Shown: piece after piece, positions 23,292-35,937 of the stretch
Numbering within the stretch: position 1 is the first letter of the stretch
Layout of the letters: each line of letters starts with the position of its first letter
DNA from: Lantana camara
Lineage: Eukaryota; Streptophyta; Magnoliopsida; Lamiales; Verbenaceae
DNA: 64,000 bases
Assembly: GCA_037501455.1 (NCBI GenBank)
Contig: CM074858.1
Coordinates: 100,412,001 to 100,476,000 of the forward strand
Direction of reading: 5' to 3'
Made by a program: the position numbers and the translations under genes
Notes under the pieces: generated by a model
Databases searched by the model: none
The model's input: only the letters and a program-made list of their open reading frames with translations
Told to the model about the DNA's origin: nothing

Positions 23292-24310
23292 CGATATATA
23301 TATTTATATATTAGAATTAATAATATATTAAAATAAAATATAATAAAATAAAATAATAACAATTTATAATAAAATTAAATATAAAACACATAAAAACAAT
23401 TAATTCGCGCAAATTGGTAAACACATACGCCCTACCTTTACGTTCGAAAAGTCGGGGCGTTACAGGAAACATCGAACTGGACCACTGAGATTATTTATTT
23501 TATACTGCTATCTAAAATGAATAAAATCTCAGGAAGCATTGTACTCTTAATCCTGATAATATTTCGGCTTTAGGCATGTAGTGTTAGTCACTGTAACATA
23601 CTCGAAGTGAGGTCTCGGTAATGGGTGGCCAAAATACTTTGTATGTTCAGCGATTATATGAAATGCGCTAAAGAGTTATATTGATCGAGGAATCTGTGGC
23701 CTTGCTGGAAGGTAAGAGATATCCTTGAAATAGATTTGCAAAAGTTCGAATAAGACTTTGGCCAAAGCACTTCGCGTGATACGTCACCGAAGTTGTATGT
23801 TGAATGTGTTTCACATACAGAGAATTTGAACTTAAAGGCAAATCAATAAATTTCAAATTAGAGATGAAAAATAAATGATAGTAGTTGCAATTTATTTTTC
23901 ATGGATATTTACACGGAGGAGTAAAATGCGAAATTATTCTAGATCGAGAAATTCGTGAACAATTTAATTAATTTTAGAGTACAACAATATTTATTTAGTG
24001 GAATTAAATATTGTTAAACGGTAATTAATTATTATCATGAGATGATAATATATTAATCCGTTTGGAGCTAAAATTAATTAGTCCTGCAGGTCCCCCTGCA
24101 AGCCCCAATTGAAAACCCAAAGAAAAAATATTAAAAGGAAAAAGAGAAATGAATTTTCAAAGTGTTTGAAAATAGCCAAGGAATTTATTTTAAGAAAATA
24201 AATTAAAGTTCCAAAGAGTTGGAAATGCCCGGAATTTTATTTTGGAGAAAATAAAATTTTCATCAAAAAAAAATAATAATAAAAAAAAAATCGGTGATGA
24301 CGTGGCAGTA

Positions 24311-24380
24311 CACGTGGCAGTACACGTGGCATGCCACGTCAGCAGGCAGGTCCCAGGTGGCACTGACTAGGCGCCACGTG
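24311..24380 (+). promoter_or_regulatory. ACGTGGC/G-box cluster in the copia 5' LTR
   Basis: CACGTG at 24311, 24323 and 24375 with nearby GACGTGGC and GCCACGTC variants, upstream of the TATA box at 24776-24783. ACGTGGC is the plant abscisic-acid response core. The 3' LTR carries the same cluster near 31590-31665 with one repeat fewer. Confidence 0.7.
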
Positions 24381-24775
24381 GCGCGCCAAGTGGACGGTCG
24401 GGATTGCGCCACGTAGACATGATGTAACGGTCCATATTTGGTCTGGAAACGGGTCGGTCAAAGCGGGTCAAACGGATAGGGTCAGACCCTATTCGGAAAC
24501 CGGGTCCGGTCCGGGTAGGACCAGACCCGGACACCTGTCGGCGTCTGGTGAGGTCACGCGGTTGAACACGCACCAACCACTTGGCCGACTTGTGGCGGCG
24601 CTTGGGGGCGCATGGGGCCACGTGTCGGCGCGTGGTTGGCGGCGTTATGTCCGCGGCGGAGAGTTCTACCACATGGCATGGTCGGATTGAGAGGCGGTTT
24701 GGACGCGGTTTCCAAATGACCAAAATGCCCTTCAATTTATGTGAAAAATGACCGTTTTGCCCTCGGGTTTTTGCC

Positions 24776-24783
24776 TATAAATA
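24776..24783 (+). promoter_or_regulatory. TATA box of the copia 5' LTR
   Basis: TATAAATA in the context GCCTATAAATAGGC. The same box is at 32064-32071 in the 3' LTR. It marks the U3/R side of the LTR. Confidence 0.75.
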
Positions 24784-25368
24784 GGCTGACCCCCTCCCTC
24801 ATTTCTCATAACAGTTTTGGGATGGTTTTGGCCAAATTTTAGCTTTGAAATCAAGTCCCATTTTCTCCTAGTTAATTCCGATTGATTTTGGAATTAATTT
24901 TAATTAGGTGTTTGTTTAAAACGCCTAATTTCGGGAGAATAAACCCTGAAAAGGTTTTTAAGTTTAAAGTTTTATTTTCTCTAAGTATTTAGAGAAATAC
25001 TTTCGGAGCCCACACTCCGAGGGTGTCCCTGGGGATATTGCAGGGAAGCTCTGCCGGTCTCACGAGTGGGATAGGAGCTGGAAAAATGCCGTTAGATAGC
25101 CATGTTTGCAGTACGGTAATAGTTTTCAGTTATTTTATTTTAAGCACGATAAATTATGTGCTCTTAAGTGTTAATTGCATGTTAGATATTTATCTGCTTA
25201 AGTGATTTAAAATTTATTATCAATTGCATGTATATACTTGAGTAGATCCGGTTAAGTCTTCCGCTTTGTATTAAAATGTTTTAGAAATATTTTAATACTT
25301 GTATTATAAATAAAAATTTTAAAATGTGGTCCCGGACCGCTACTGTTCTGGGCCCGCCTCCCAGCAAC

Positions 25369-25381
25369 TGGTATCAGAGCT
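25369..25381 (+). other. Primer-binding site (initiator tRNA-Met)
   Basis: TGGTATCAGAGCT two bases after the LTR end, complementary to the 3' end of plant initiator tRNA-Met, the standard primer of copia elements. A second exact TGGTATCAGAGC occurs at about 25567-25578, perhaps a duplicated leader segment. Confidence 0.92.
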
Positions 25382-26900
25382 AGTTTGAGTAACCCGTAAG
25401 GGGCTCTATCGTAGAGGGGGTTCTCGCAGTGTGACCTGTGACGAAGTATTGACTCTTACCCCTCGCGGTCCCGCTGGTAAGGTTGGTTGTATGGAGACGC
25501 ACACCGTAAAACTAGTTCGTGAGGTATCTTTGCTGGTCATCCTATGAGATAGGAACGGCAGCAACTGGTATCAGAGCCGTGCTCTAGATATATACATGCA
25601 TTGATATGATGCATGCGATGCATAATTTTAAATCTGTTACTGTGCACGTAAATTCTATCAAAGGAGGCTGGTTTTTAAGTGGGACCATTGTGACCCCTCC
25701 AGTGTTTCCTGGGAATTTACGTGGAATGGTAATTTTCTGGGAATCGATTTCAATAATCTTCCTGGTTAATTACCGAATCAGTAAACATGATTTAAATTAT
25801 GAGAAAATTTATTTATAACATGTTTACTTTATGCCATTTATTTTAAGCATGATAATTATGTGATAATTATACCAGCATGCTTAATTGATTTAATTTATGG
25901 CATAATTATTTTGTGTCATTTAAAATTTTAAGCATGATAATTATGTGATAATTATATGAAAGCATGCTTAATTATTTTATTTTATGGCATGATCATGATA
26001 ATATGAGATATTATGTTATTTACAATTATGTATATTTTATTTAATATGATTAAATAGTATTGTTTAATAGAGATTAGACGCGATGCATAATTGAATTAAT
26101 ATTTTTTGGCCTAATTAATAAATAGTTATTAAATTACCTTAAAATATTATTAGGATTATAAATATGATTTGGTAATCCTAGTGGGAGGGTATTAATTAGA
26201 TTAATTACTCCCAACAATAAGACGCCAAAAGTGATTATTAAATAATCAAAAGATAATCCACACCTTTTAAAAATTCAAGTGGGAGCGAGATGAAAAGAGT
26301 TGGATTCTCACGGCCTCCATTACCCATCTATAGTATAGTGAATATATACTACTCCCTTCGGCGGGTATGTATTCACGGTATACAAGATTAGACTTCTACG
26401 GATAGATTGAAATACGGGAAAGTCAGCTCGACCACACCTCCGTGGAGTGTCTTGACCTACTCGTATGGACTTCTAGGTAATGGTGCACACTTGACTGAGT
26501 AATGTATTAACCTCCCTTCGGAGCTCTGTTACATTTACTTAGAGGCCAAGGGTTGACGTGGTGAATTAACATTGTTTGGTAAGAGTTGTCTAGATGACAT
26601 GTTAATTAAGAATAGTTCTTGCTTTTCTAAGCGGTTTTCGACCTCGCCTCCGGGGAGTCAACTGCAGTTAGTTAAGTCACCATTGCGTAAATCAAAATGC
26701 TTACGTGGATTTCATTTATTGGTTGGATGCAGAAGAAAGTGAAATACATAATCATAACTTGCATTTATTTATTTATTTCAGTTTTATAATTACGATCTCT
26801 CTTAACCCACTCCAAACTGTATGTCTATAAGGAAATAGGCTAGTAAGGGTTCAACTATGCTGATTAGGAAATGAATCTTGACATCGTGTTGAGATACGAA
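25382..26900 (+). other. Long non-coding leader of the copia element
   Basis: No gag frame is readable in about 1.5 kb after the primer-binding site. It holds a two-copy 85-bp tandem repeat (25841-26000) and three short related motifs, CCTCCCTTCGG, CCTCCGTGG and CCTCCGGGG (near 26515, 26440, 26648). Long leaders often carry packaging and dimerisation signals, but I see no firm evidence here. Confidence 0.5.
25841..26000 (+). repeat. 85-bp direct repeat, two copies
   Basis: TTTTAAGCATGATAATTATG starts at 25841 and again at 25926. Each copy also contains AGCATGCTTAATT and a TTTATGGCAT block. Confidence 0.85.
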
Positions 26901-26939
26901 AGTTTACGTACTCACTGAATCTTATCCGAAAATTTCGGA

Positions 26940-27520
26940 AACTGCAACCAGTCAGGATTAGAAAGATGTTTATTCTAAATGGATCAAGTATGATGATCTG
27001 GCTAGTCTTATATCCTGACATCTGTCTTAAAAGTTCTTGAGCATCAGACGCATGAGATGTCCACTGATAAGAACATGTGTTGAAGACAGAGTCGTACGAA
27101 GGTACGAGCCATGAAAACGGTTGTCAGTTAAAGATGTTTGAAGGATCACTATTTCAGAATCATATTATGAATATGATAGCTAATCTGAACGAGATTGAAA
27201 GCCTCTGTGCTTAAAGAGACAATCTTAATAGATAGGATACGATCCTATACTCTCTGGCTAAGTCATTTGAACGTTCAAGAATAATTTTAAATTTTTATAA
27301 AACCAATGAACGACCTCAATATGGCAGAAAGGATGATATAGACTAAGGGAAAAGTTCTCTTTAATCAGACATCAATATCCACGGACTAAAAGGCCAGTAA
27401 GTGGAAGAAAGAAAAAGGAAAAGTTCCCAATCTAAGGTTCAGAAATAGAAAGTCAAATCCGACAATGGAAAAGTGTTTCTATTTCGGTGGTAACGGGTAT
27501 TGGAAAAGGAAGTTATCCAA
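26940..27520 (+). pseudogene. gag remnant of the copia element
   Basis: Translation in several frames gives gag-like pieces: a helical stretch around 27100-27290 with an ILYSLAKSF-like motif (compare the usual LQSLPDSF), then a decayed zinc knuckle CFYFGGNGYWKRKLSK near 27475-27520, where the normal pattern is CxxCxxxxHxxxxC. Only the first Cys remains. Many stops and frameshifts exist. The assignment rests on order before integrase and on the knuckle. Confidence 0.6.
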
Positions 27521-28194
27521 AATACTTAGTTTGTCTGTTTGTTACGCCGTTTTAGATAAGATATGAAGATATCTTACCCGTTGAAAGTATGTTTAGTTGG
27601 AAATTCACCAGAATCTTGGTGTGTGAACTTGAGATCAACTAATCATATTTGCAATTCGTTGCGAAGATTCAAACTAACCAGGAAGTTTGAAAAACGGCTA
27701 ACACACAACTACTGGTCGGGGATAATACAAGTGTAATTGTATTAGCAGTAAGGACTATAAAGTCGTATTTTGGCAATAGGGTTTTACATTATACGTGTCG
27801 TATATACAGAAATTTGATTTTTGTAAGTTAATTGATAACTAGTGGTTTAACTGTTTGTTTTGAACAAAGGGTTACCGTTAAGCAAAATAAAAGGTTTATT
27901 TGCTCTGGCACAATAAAAGATGGTCTTTTATACCTCAATGAAAAACCTATTTTAAGTTTAACATTAAAGAAGCTTGACTTACCATCTAAAAAGAAAAACT
28001 TCTACGTGGCATCAACGTCTTGGTCACTTTTATCCGAATAAGATCCAAAGACTGATTGTCGAGTCTTTTCGACTTGACAGCTGTCAGTCTACGAATCCTA
28101 TTTAGAAAAGTAAAATGACCAAGAAAGTTCCTTTTGAGATAAAAGGTATTAAGCCTTGAACTTGCTTGAGTTAGTTCATATGGACATATGATAC

Positions 28195-28500
28195 TATGAA
28201 TGTTCAAGCAAGAGAAAGTTTTTGCGTACTTCATCATTCATTTGAATGAACACTCTAGATATAGATATGTTTATTTGATGAGACTCAAGTCTGTAATTTT
28301 GAATAGTTCAAAGAATATAAGACTGAAGTCAAAGAGTCAAATTAGAAAACATATCAGGGCACTTCGATTAGATCGAAGCAGTGATAAGTATCTAAGTTCA
28401 GAGTTAAATAAAATTTCTCAATTGAGATTAGATCTCAACTATATATATGAGATACGTCTTAGCAAAGATATATTGCAGAAAGGAGAAATAAAACTCTGAT
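28195..28500 (+). pseudogene. Integrase core remnant of the copia element
   Basis: The frame reads a mutated copia integrase core: NVQAREK.FAYFIIHLNEHSRYRYVYLMRLKS, where normal copies have FITFTDDYSRYGYVYLM, followed by IRALRLDRSSDKYLSSEL, where normal copies have LRSDRGGEYLS. One aspartate of the first pair is Asn and Glu, and the RGGEY segment is lost, so it is inactive. Upstream (27700-28190) only scattered protease-like pieces are seen. Confidence 0.75.
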
Positions 28501-28949
28501 AATGATGGTAAGATTCATGAAGAGTCATGCTACCCTATGAATTTCGTTTTGGGGTCTTGCACACAAAACGACAAACCTAGTTCTATCTAAGTCAGTTCCT
28601 AAAACACTGATGGATCTATAGCTAGGGTGAAAACCCTGTATCTTTTATCTTCGAATTTAAAGTAGCCTGGTCCACAAGTTAAGGATGGATCCTGACAAGT
28701 TAGAATAAAGAACAAAGGTTTACTTGTTCTAAGGTTATCCTAGAAGAACGAGAGGTGGTATATTTTGTAATTTGAGAAATCACAAAAGATGTTTGTGAAT
28801 ATTTCAAAGATAATTACATAGATAACCACAAAGGGTGGAAGCAAAGTAGTGTTAAAAGAAATAACAGTATTAGATACTGATTTCCATAAACCCGTGATAA
28901 TTGAAAATGTATTAGATACATGTGATGTACCAAATACAACATGTGATGT

Positions 28950-30420
28950 AGAGACGTGTACACGAGAGCATCATTGTAGTGGGAGGATTGTCAGGATGCC
29001 TGACAAGGTACCTAAGATTAACCCAAGAGGTTGAATCTAACGTATCTGATCCTGTCACATATAATGAAGATATGGAAGATATAGACGCTGACCGTTTGGT
29101 CAAAAGCCATGGAATCTAAGTTAGAATCTCTGTATTCTAACAAAGTCTTGAACTTGTAGAGGCGCCTAAAGGCATTAAACCCTATTAGATAAAATTGGGT
29201 TCTACAAGATGATAAAAGGAGAAATGGACAAAAGTAGAGACTTTAAAACAAAGCTTATGGCAAGGGATTTTACCCAGAAAGAAGAAATCAGTTATGAGGT
29301 CTTCTCGCCTGTAGCAACGCCTAAGTCCGTTATGCTCTCCATTTTATCTTATTATCGATTATGAGATTAGATAAATGGATGTAAAGACTATGTTCTTGAA
29401 CGTGCAACTTCAAGAAGAAGAGATGCATGATACAACCTGATGGCTTCCCAGCCAGAAATCAGGTGCATATAATACAAGCTTAATAGATCGATTTATGATC
29501 TTAAGCAAGCGTCTAGATTATGGAGCATCAGAATTATAAGGCAATTTAGATTCTTTGGATTTGTGTAATTGCCTGATGAACCATGAAGTGTGCAAAATGA
29601 CATCATGATAGCGTTATACCATTTTCACTTTGTACGTAATTAATATTCTGCTCATTGGGAATGATGCAAGAATTTTGTCAAGTGGTCAAGATTCGAACGT
29701 CAAATCATTTTGACAAGAAAAGACCTATGTGAGACCAATGTTATTCCAAGGATCAGACTTTTTTCGTGATCATAGGAAGAAGGAGATTGGTTTATCACAA
29801 GAAGCATATATAGATAAGATGCTGACAAAGTATAATATGACGAATTCCAAGAAAGGTTCATTACCTTTTAGATTTGGAATTTATCTATCTCGGGATCAGT
29901 GTCCTGAGACAACTGAAGAGATAGAAGACATGATTAGAGTTCCGCAGCGGAAGCTTTATGTGTGTCATATTATGTACAGGGCCAGATGTCTTTTATGGAA
30001 TAGGTCTAAGTCAGCAGATATTAGTCAAACCCTAGAATCTGACACTGGGTAGTAGTGAAAGCATATATTGGAGTACTTGAGAAGGACTTGAGATTATATG
30101 CTTGTCTACCACAGTGGTGAGCTCATTTCAATAGAGTGCACAGATTCGGATTTACAATCTGATTTTTATTCTAGATGTTTGACATCAGAATACGTGTTTA
30201 CTCTAGAAAGAGCAATCGTTAATTGGAGAATGTTAAGCAGAGTTGTATTACTTACACCGGCATGGAAGTCAAATACATGGTAGCTTGAGAAACAGCCAGT
30301 TAGATGTATTGGATTCATGATTTCCTAGTAGTTGGCTCAGAGAAACGTCTAAAAGATTCCTTCACTAAAGTATTGGCGTAAAAGAGTGCAAAACGAGTTT
30401 TGACACTCGTGTGAAAGGAA
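28950..30420 (+). pseudogene. RT and RNase H remnants of the copia element
   Basis: Broken pieces follow copia order: the pre-RT motif SGRIVRMPDK (about 28978), MDVKTMFLNVQLQEE (about 29374-29420, normally VDVKTAFLNGDL), a piece like LSKRLDYGA (normally LKQASRSWN) near 29500, IGLSQEAYIDKML near 29785, and a tail KLNLGQVGD next to the polypurine tract. Dozens of stops and shifts make it uncodable. The frame at 29729-30052 is the longest readable part of the RT C-terminus. Confidence 0.75.
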
Positions 30421-30467
30421 TAAGACTTAGATGTATGGCCAAATTGAATTTAGGGCAAGTGGGAGAT

Positions 30468-32654
30468 TGTTGGGAATGGTGCCCTGAAAATTCAATTTGT
30501 TGAATTAATTAAACTGAATTTACAGCGAGTTGTGAGTATTTCACATATTAATAATTAATGACGTGTGGTGGTATTCTCATATGAAATGTGTTTCATAGGA
30601 AAAGACTTTGAATACCGAAATCACGTGTCATTAAAGTTCTAGTCGGCAAGATAAGAATATGTTCTTATCAAGACTATAACGTGGTTATATAAGATGATTA
30701 GTCTTTCGTCATAGGGAATGGTGATTCCAATTATAACACGTTGATGATTTTCAATAGGATTGGAAACATCGAACTGGACCACTGAGATTATTTATTTTAT
30801 ACTGCTATCTAAAATGAATAAAATCTCAGGAAGCATTGTACTCTTAATCCTGATAATATTTCGGCTTTAGGCATGTAGTGTTAGTCACTGTAACATACTC
30901 GAAGTGAGGTCTCGGTAACGGGTGGCCAAAATACTTTGTATGTTCAGCGATTATATGAAATACGCTAAAGAGTTATATTGATCGAGGAATCTATGGCCTT
31001 GCTGGAAGGTAAGAGATATCCTTGAAATAGATTTGCAAAAGTTCGAATAAGACTTTGGCCAAAGCACTTCGCGTGATACGTCACCGAAGTTGTATGTTGA
31101 ATGTGTTTCATATACAGAGAATTTGAACTTAAAGGCAAATCAATAAATTTCAAATTAGAGATGAAAAATAAATGATAGTAGTTGCAATTTATTTTTCATG
31201 GATATTTACACGGAGGAGTAAAATGCGAAATTATTCTAGATCGAGAAATTCGTGAATAATTTAATTAATTTTAGAGTACAACAATATTTATTTAGTGGAA
31301 TTAAATATTGTTAAACGGTAATTAATTATTATCATGAGATGATAATATATTAATCCGTTTGGAGCTAAAATTAATTAGTCCTGCAGGTCCCCCTGCAAGC
31401 CCCAATTGAAAACCCAAAGAGAAAATATTAAAAGGAGAAAGAGAAATGAATTTTCAAAGTGTTTGAAAATAGCCAAGGAATTTATTTTAAGAAAATAAAT
31501 TAAAGTTCCAAAGAGTTGGAAATGCCCGGAATTTTATTTTGGAGAAAATAAAATTTTCATCGAAAAAAAAAAATTAAAAAATTCGGTGATGACGTGGCAG
31601 TACACGTGGCATGCCACGTCAGCAGGCAGGTCCCAGGTGGCACTGACTAGGCGCCACGTGGCGCGCCAAGTGGACGGTCGGGATTGTGCCACGTAGACAT
31701 GATGTAACGGTCCAGATTTGGTCTGGAAACGGGTCGATCAAAGCGGGTCAAACGGATAGGGTCAGACCCTATTCGGATAGGGTCAAACCGGGTCCGGTCC
31801 GGGTAGGACCAAACCCGGACACGTGTCGGCGTCTGGTGAGGTCACGCGGTTGAACACGCGCCAACCACTTGGCCGACTTGTGGCGGCGCGTGGGGGCACG
31901 TGGGGCCACGTGTCAGCGCGTGGTTGGCGGCGTTATGTCCGCGGCGGAGAGTTCTACCACGTGGCATGGTCAGATTGAGACGCGGTTTGGACGCGGTTTC
32001 CAAATGACCAAAATGCCCTTCAATTTATGTGAAAAATGACAGTTTTGCCCTCTGGTTTTTGCCTATAAATAGGCTGACCCCCTCCCTCATTTCTCATAAC
32101 AGTTTTGGGATGGTTTTGGCCAAATTTTGGCTTTGAAATCAAGTCCCATTTTCTCCTAGTTAATTCCGATTGATTTTGGAATTAATTTTAATTAGGTGTT
32201 TGTTTAAAACGCCTAATTTCGGGAGAATAAACCCTGAAAAGGTTTTTTAGTTTAAAGTTTTATTTTCTCTAAGTATTTAGAGAAATACTTTCGGAGCCCA
32301 CACTCCGAGGGTGTCCCTGGGGATATTGCAGGGAAGCTCTGCCGGTCTCACGAGTGGGATAGGAGCTGGAAAAATGCCGTTAGATAGCCATGTTTGCAGT
32401 ACGGTAATAGTTTTCAGTTATTTTATTTTAAGCACGATAAATTATGTGCTCTTAAGTGTTAATTGCATGTTAGATATTTATCTGCTTAAGTGATTTAAAA
32501 TTTATTATCAATTGCATGTATATACTTGAGTAGATCCGGCTAAGTCTTCCGCTTTGTATTAAAATGTTTTAGAAATATTTTAATACTTGTATTATAAATA
32601 AAAATTTTAAAATGTGGTCCCGGACCGCTACTGTTCTGGGCCCGCCTCCCAGCA
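30468..32654 (+). repeat. 3' LTR of the copia element
   Basis: 2187 bp, uninterrupted, starting TGTTGGGAATGG. It shows the empty site for the nested LTR of the 5' copy. Compared with the 5' LTR it lacks one AGTACACGTGGC repeat and has a short extra TCGGATAGGGTC-like duplication near 31775. The TATA box is at 32064-32071. Confidence 0.94.
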
Positions 32655-34139
32655 ATTTCAACTCATAACATAGCAATTCATGCGTATACACAAGCAGAAA
32701 ACAAATTAGGATCAATTCGTGGAGGGAAACGAGTAAAACGGGAAAAATAAACAAACAAAGCACATAAACATGCAGTCTGGGGGACTAATGGCCGTTAGTT
32801 CCCTCCCTTAAAAGGCTCCCTAATGGTCGTTAGTGGGTACAGAGGCCCCAGGTGATGAAACGGCCGCTAGGCGTGGCTACGCCTAACGCCCATAACGGGT
32901 GTTAGCGTGCGCAAGGGCTGAAAACTCGAAGTTCAGCCCCTGTTCACCCCTGAAACATCAACCAAACCAAAACAACATCAAGGCAACACAAAAAGGTAAG
33001 TTTAGGTAGTAAAAACTCAGGCAATTCATGACAAAAGGCTAGATAAAATTGAGCCACAACAAGATGTAAAAGCAAGAGGTGCAAACAAGTTCATGCTCTT
33101 CCATTTTCATTCAAGTTCATTAAGGGCAACTTCATTAATTCTCAACCACCATGCAATAAAAGTCCATATAAGTTAAACCCATGCCTTAGGATCATTAATC
33201 ACTCATGGAACTCAGAGAAATTGTAAGGAAACAAGATTGAATCTCCAAAGTTCACATAACCCTTACTATTCATCATATACATCACACCATAATCAAATCT
33301 TGGTGAAATCTTGCATATTATAACTAGAAACGACCACAAGGAGATGTAGATTACGAAAATGAGCTTACCTTTCAATTTGGAGAAGAAATGGAATGAGTAT
33401 GAGCTCAAATACCAGTGAAAAGTTTTCTTCCTTCTTCCTTTCTTCCTTCTTAGAGCTGCACTTTTTCTTCTTCTTGGGGTGTGTGGATCGAAATGTCTGA
33501 GTGAGAAAGGAAAGAGGAGTGTATCAAAGTTGTGTAAGTCAAGGTTTGAGGGCTAGAGGTGTTAGGTGGGGTCCACATGCTCAATGATAGTCAATGGAGG
33601 TCATTTTAGGTACGAGGTGCTCGTTTCGATCGAATTTCGGAGGTTCAAATGGTCTTAGAAAAATATAAGAATTGGTTTATTAGCTTTCAATTTTTATTTG
33701 CGAGTCCAGCGCCACTTCCGGAATTCAAATCCGAATTCCCGAGCTCAAGTTATGCCTTCTGGAACCCAAGGTGCGCTAAAACGAGTTAGCCCCTTTAGGT
33801 CCCTCAAATACCCCGTCAAGCACCGAAGGTTAAAAACCTCAATAAACAAACCCGAAAAGATACAACGATCATTAAAACATGTTCATAACTCATATATCTC
33901 ATGCATAGCAAGTTATCACAAAAAGGGAATTAAATTCGGACACATACGGATCGAAAATGAAGTCATATAGGCATAAAAGTTTAAAATTCATATTCATAAT
34001 TCAATAACTAATTTCATATAAATTCAATTAGCAAATAAACATTAAAATTAACATATAATTGGATAATTAAATAATTAAAAAGCGCAAGTAACACTCTCGT
34101 AACGTCATACCTATATGTACGAAGACGCGGGGCGTTACA
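32655..34139 (-). repeat. Right portion of the outer solo gypsy-type LTR
   Basis: It continues the LTR begun at 17357. It holds palindromes: ACTAATGGCCGTTAGT (32784-32799), CTAATGGTCGTTAG (about 32820-32833), TAGGCGT with ACGCCTA (32868-32885, 7-bp stem, loop GGCT), and CTAACGCCC with GGGTGTTAG (32883-32905, 9 bp with one G-T pair). It ends GGGGCGTTACA at 34139. Confidence 0.82.
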
Positions 34140-34577
34140 GGAAAGAATTCAACTCACAATTAAACGTACAATTTATGGAGTAAGTAAAGTGGTAATGTGG
34201 AACTAAGCGCTTGATATGTAGAGTAAATAATTAAAAAAGGGAAAGAATTCAACTAAAAACTAAACGTACAGTTTATGGAATAATGAAGTGATGATTTGTT
34301 GAGTAAAGAATTGAAAACGAGACAGAATTCAACGTAAAACTAAACGTACAATTTATGGAGTAATGAAGTGGTAATGTAGAACTAACAACTTGATCTGTAG
34401 AGTAAATTCAACAGTGACTAATACTTTTCTAGTATATATGATCAAAAGATTTTTTTAATTAAATATCAATATAAAATTGTATGAAATGATAGTTTATGAA
34501 AGGTAAAACACTAATTCCTTTGTTCCTCACTTGTTACCATTATAATACAAGAAATTCGCAAATAATTGGAAGGACTT
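34140..34577 (+). repeat. Left arm of foldback element, inner part
   Basis: The tandem array resumes (34140-34400, about two and a half copies), then unique arm sequence up to the inserted LTR. The last five bases (GACTT, 34573-34577) are the left TSD of that LTR. Confidence 0.8.
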
Positions 34578-35937
34578 TGTAGCACACAAGACGTCAGGCC
34601 GCCACATCCCCCGCACTGTAGTTCAGTCCACATACAAAATGGAGAATCCGTACATAAACTAAACATATAGCGAACGAGAGACAAGGAAAAATACAACACC
34701 CTAGCTAGGTGGAACTAACCCTTAAACCAATTAAACAAGTGCAAAACAATCCAAACGGAAGCATAATCAATACCATCAATCACGAAATATATACAACACA
34801 AGTATATGACCACACGGCCTACCAACCATAACAATATGTACAATCTCCAAAACTAGTATAAAAAAGCTAGAAATATCCAGTATGCAACAATAATATGACA
34901 GTGTCCTATACTAGACACGAATTAAAGACTCAACAAGACTCTAATTCCCGCCTAGCACGCACCTGCAAAAGACTGAAAGGTGGAGGAGTCAGTCTATGGA
35001 AGACTGAGTGAGGGGTATAATAAATATAAGCGTAATTAACATACAAGTCATAACCTCGGGTAAAGTGTTATGAAGAGAGCAATATAAGTTCAAGAATAAA
35101 ATAAAACATCGCCCGAGATTACAACTATCAAGCTTAACAATTATTACAATTTCAATCGATCAGTGGCCCGGCGAGTGAGGGCAAGTCTCCGACAGTGTAC
35201 ATTAATTATGTTATCAATTATTAAGTGATCACACAAGTCATTACGGTGCAAGCAATCAATAACAATAAACCCTTTTTCCTTCGGGTGATGGTCGAGCTTG
35301 CAAGACCCGAACCATCCAATTCGTTGAGCAATGGGTACATGAATCCCATGCTCAGAACTCCTTCCTCCACCAAACCTCCTGCTGGATTCAGGGGTCATCC
35401 CAAATGGTGAGGGTAGTGCAAGAGTCACCCGTCTTGCTTTCTGGGTTAGCTCAATACACTAACCCTCGGGCCCACAGTGCAGTACAATAATACTCGTCAA
35501 AATAAGGTCGGTTCAGTACATAAAACATGGTTCAGTTTCAATCATTTGAGGTTTTGCGAAATATTAATATATGTATATATATATATATATGTATACACCT
35601 TTTGTCCAAAATTTTCACATAAGGGTTATAAAGGTTCTAGATAACTAGAAATTAAACCTCACCTGTCAAGACAAAATAAGAAGGGGACGCAAGCCTACGG
35701 TGCCTGCTCCTCGTCAAGTGGAAGCTAGTCTGTGGAAGAAAGGCAAGTGCAAGTGAGACACGACTCTCACGAACCAATTAAGACGAACGGCGAAATCATG
35801 AAATGATATGACATGAATTGATAATTATAGAATGGCATGTATATGTTCATGTGTACAATAAATGTCTCAAAGACTAAGTAAACGAGCCAAGTAACGAAAA
35901 GTATGAAAATTACACAAGGCGGGCTTCCAGTGGACAA

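Larger units (their letters stand above)
19575..23464 (-). mobile_element. Solo gypsy-type LTR nested in the copia 5' LTR
   Basis: It starts TGTAGCACCCGAGCG and ends GGGGCGTTACA, 3890 bp. The intact copia 3' LTR gives the empty site, proving the borders. The flanking 5 bases are GGGGA and GGAAA, a decayed duplication. It belongs to the same family as 17357-34139 and 34578-37089. It holds a hairpin cluster (21637-21761), a CA/CATG-rich zone (21310-21540) and an AT microsatellite (23243-23288). Open frames at 21194-21913 come from low-complexity DNA. No coding region is seen. Confidence 0.9.
19276..25366 (+). repeat. 5' LTR of copia element, interrupted
   Basis: Split by the solo LTR 19575-23464. 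The two remaining parts (19276-19574 and 23465-25366) match the 3' LTR with very few differences; I counted about four in a 390-base comparison. The uninterrupted join is seen in the 3' LTR at about 30766. Confidence 0.93.
19276..32654 (+). mobile_element. Ty1/copia retrotransposon with near-identical LTRs and decayed pol
   Basis: 5' LTR 19276-25366 (with a nested LTR), internal region 25367-30467, 3' LTR 30468-32654. A perfect target-site duplication ATTTC lies at 19271-19275 and 32655-32659. The LTRs begin TGTTGGGAATGGTGCCC and end CCTCCCAGCA; each is about 2.19 kb without the nested insertion. The primer-binding site is complementary to initiator tRNA-Met, and the purine tract AAGTGGGAGA precedes the 3' LTR. 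Remnants of gag zinc knuckle, integrase, RT and RNase H run in copia order. LTR length and start suggest an Angela-like lineage. Confidence 0.93.
17357..34139 (-). mobile_element. Solo gypsy-type LTR, reverse, split by the copia element
   Basis: The left part is 17357-19275 and the right part 32655-34139, about 3.4 kb together. It starts TGTTGAGCCCGAGAGC and ends GGGGCGTTACA; on the minus strand it starts TGTAACGCCCCG, typical of long Tekay/Del-like gypsy LTRs. Flanks give an imperfect 5-bp duplication (TGAAA/GGAAA). It is colinear with the related LTR at 19575-23464: the CCAACCTTCTCCTCGTG block and the TCGGAGGTTCAAA block occur in the same order. No internal coding region exists, so it is a solo LTR. 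Lineage is inferred from the LTR start only. Confidence 0.82.

Noticed and set aside
24367..24735. 122-codon minus-strand open frame, GC-rich
   Set aside because: It lies in the copia LTR promoter region with the G-box cluster; the matching frame in the 3' LTR is broken.
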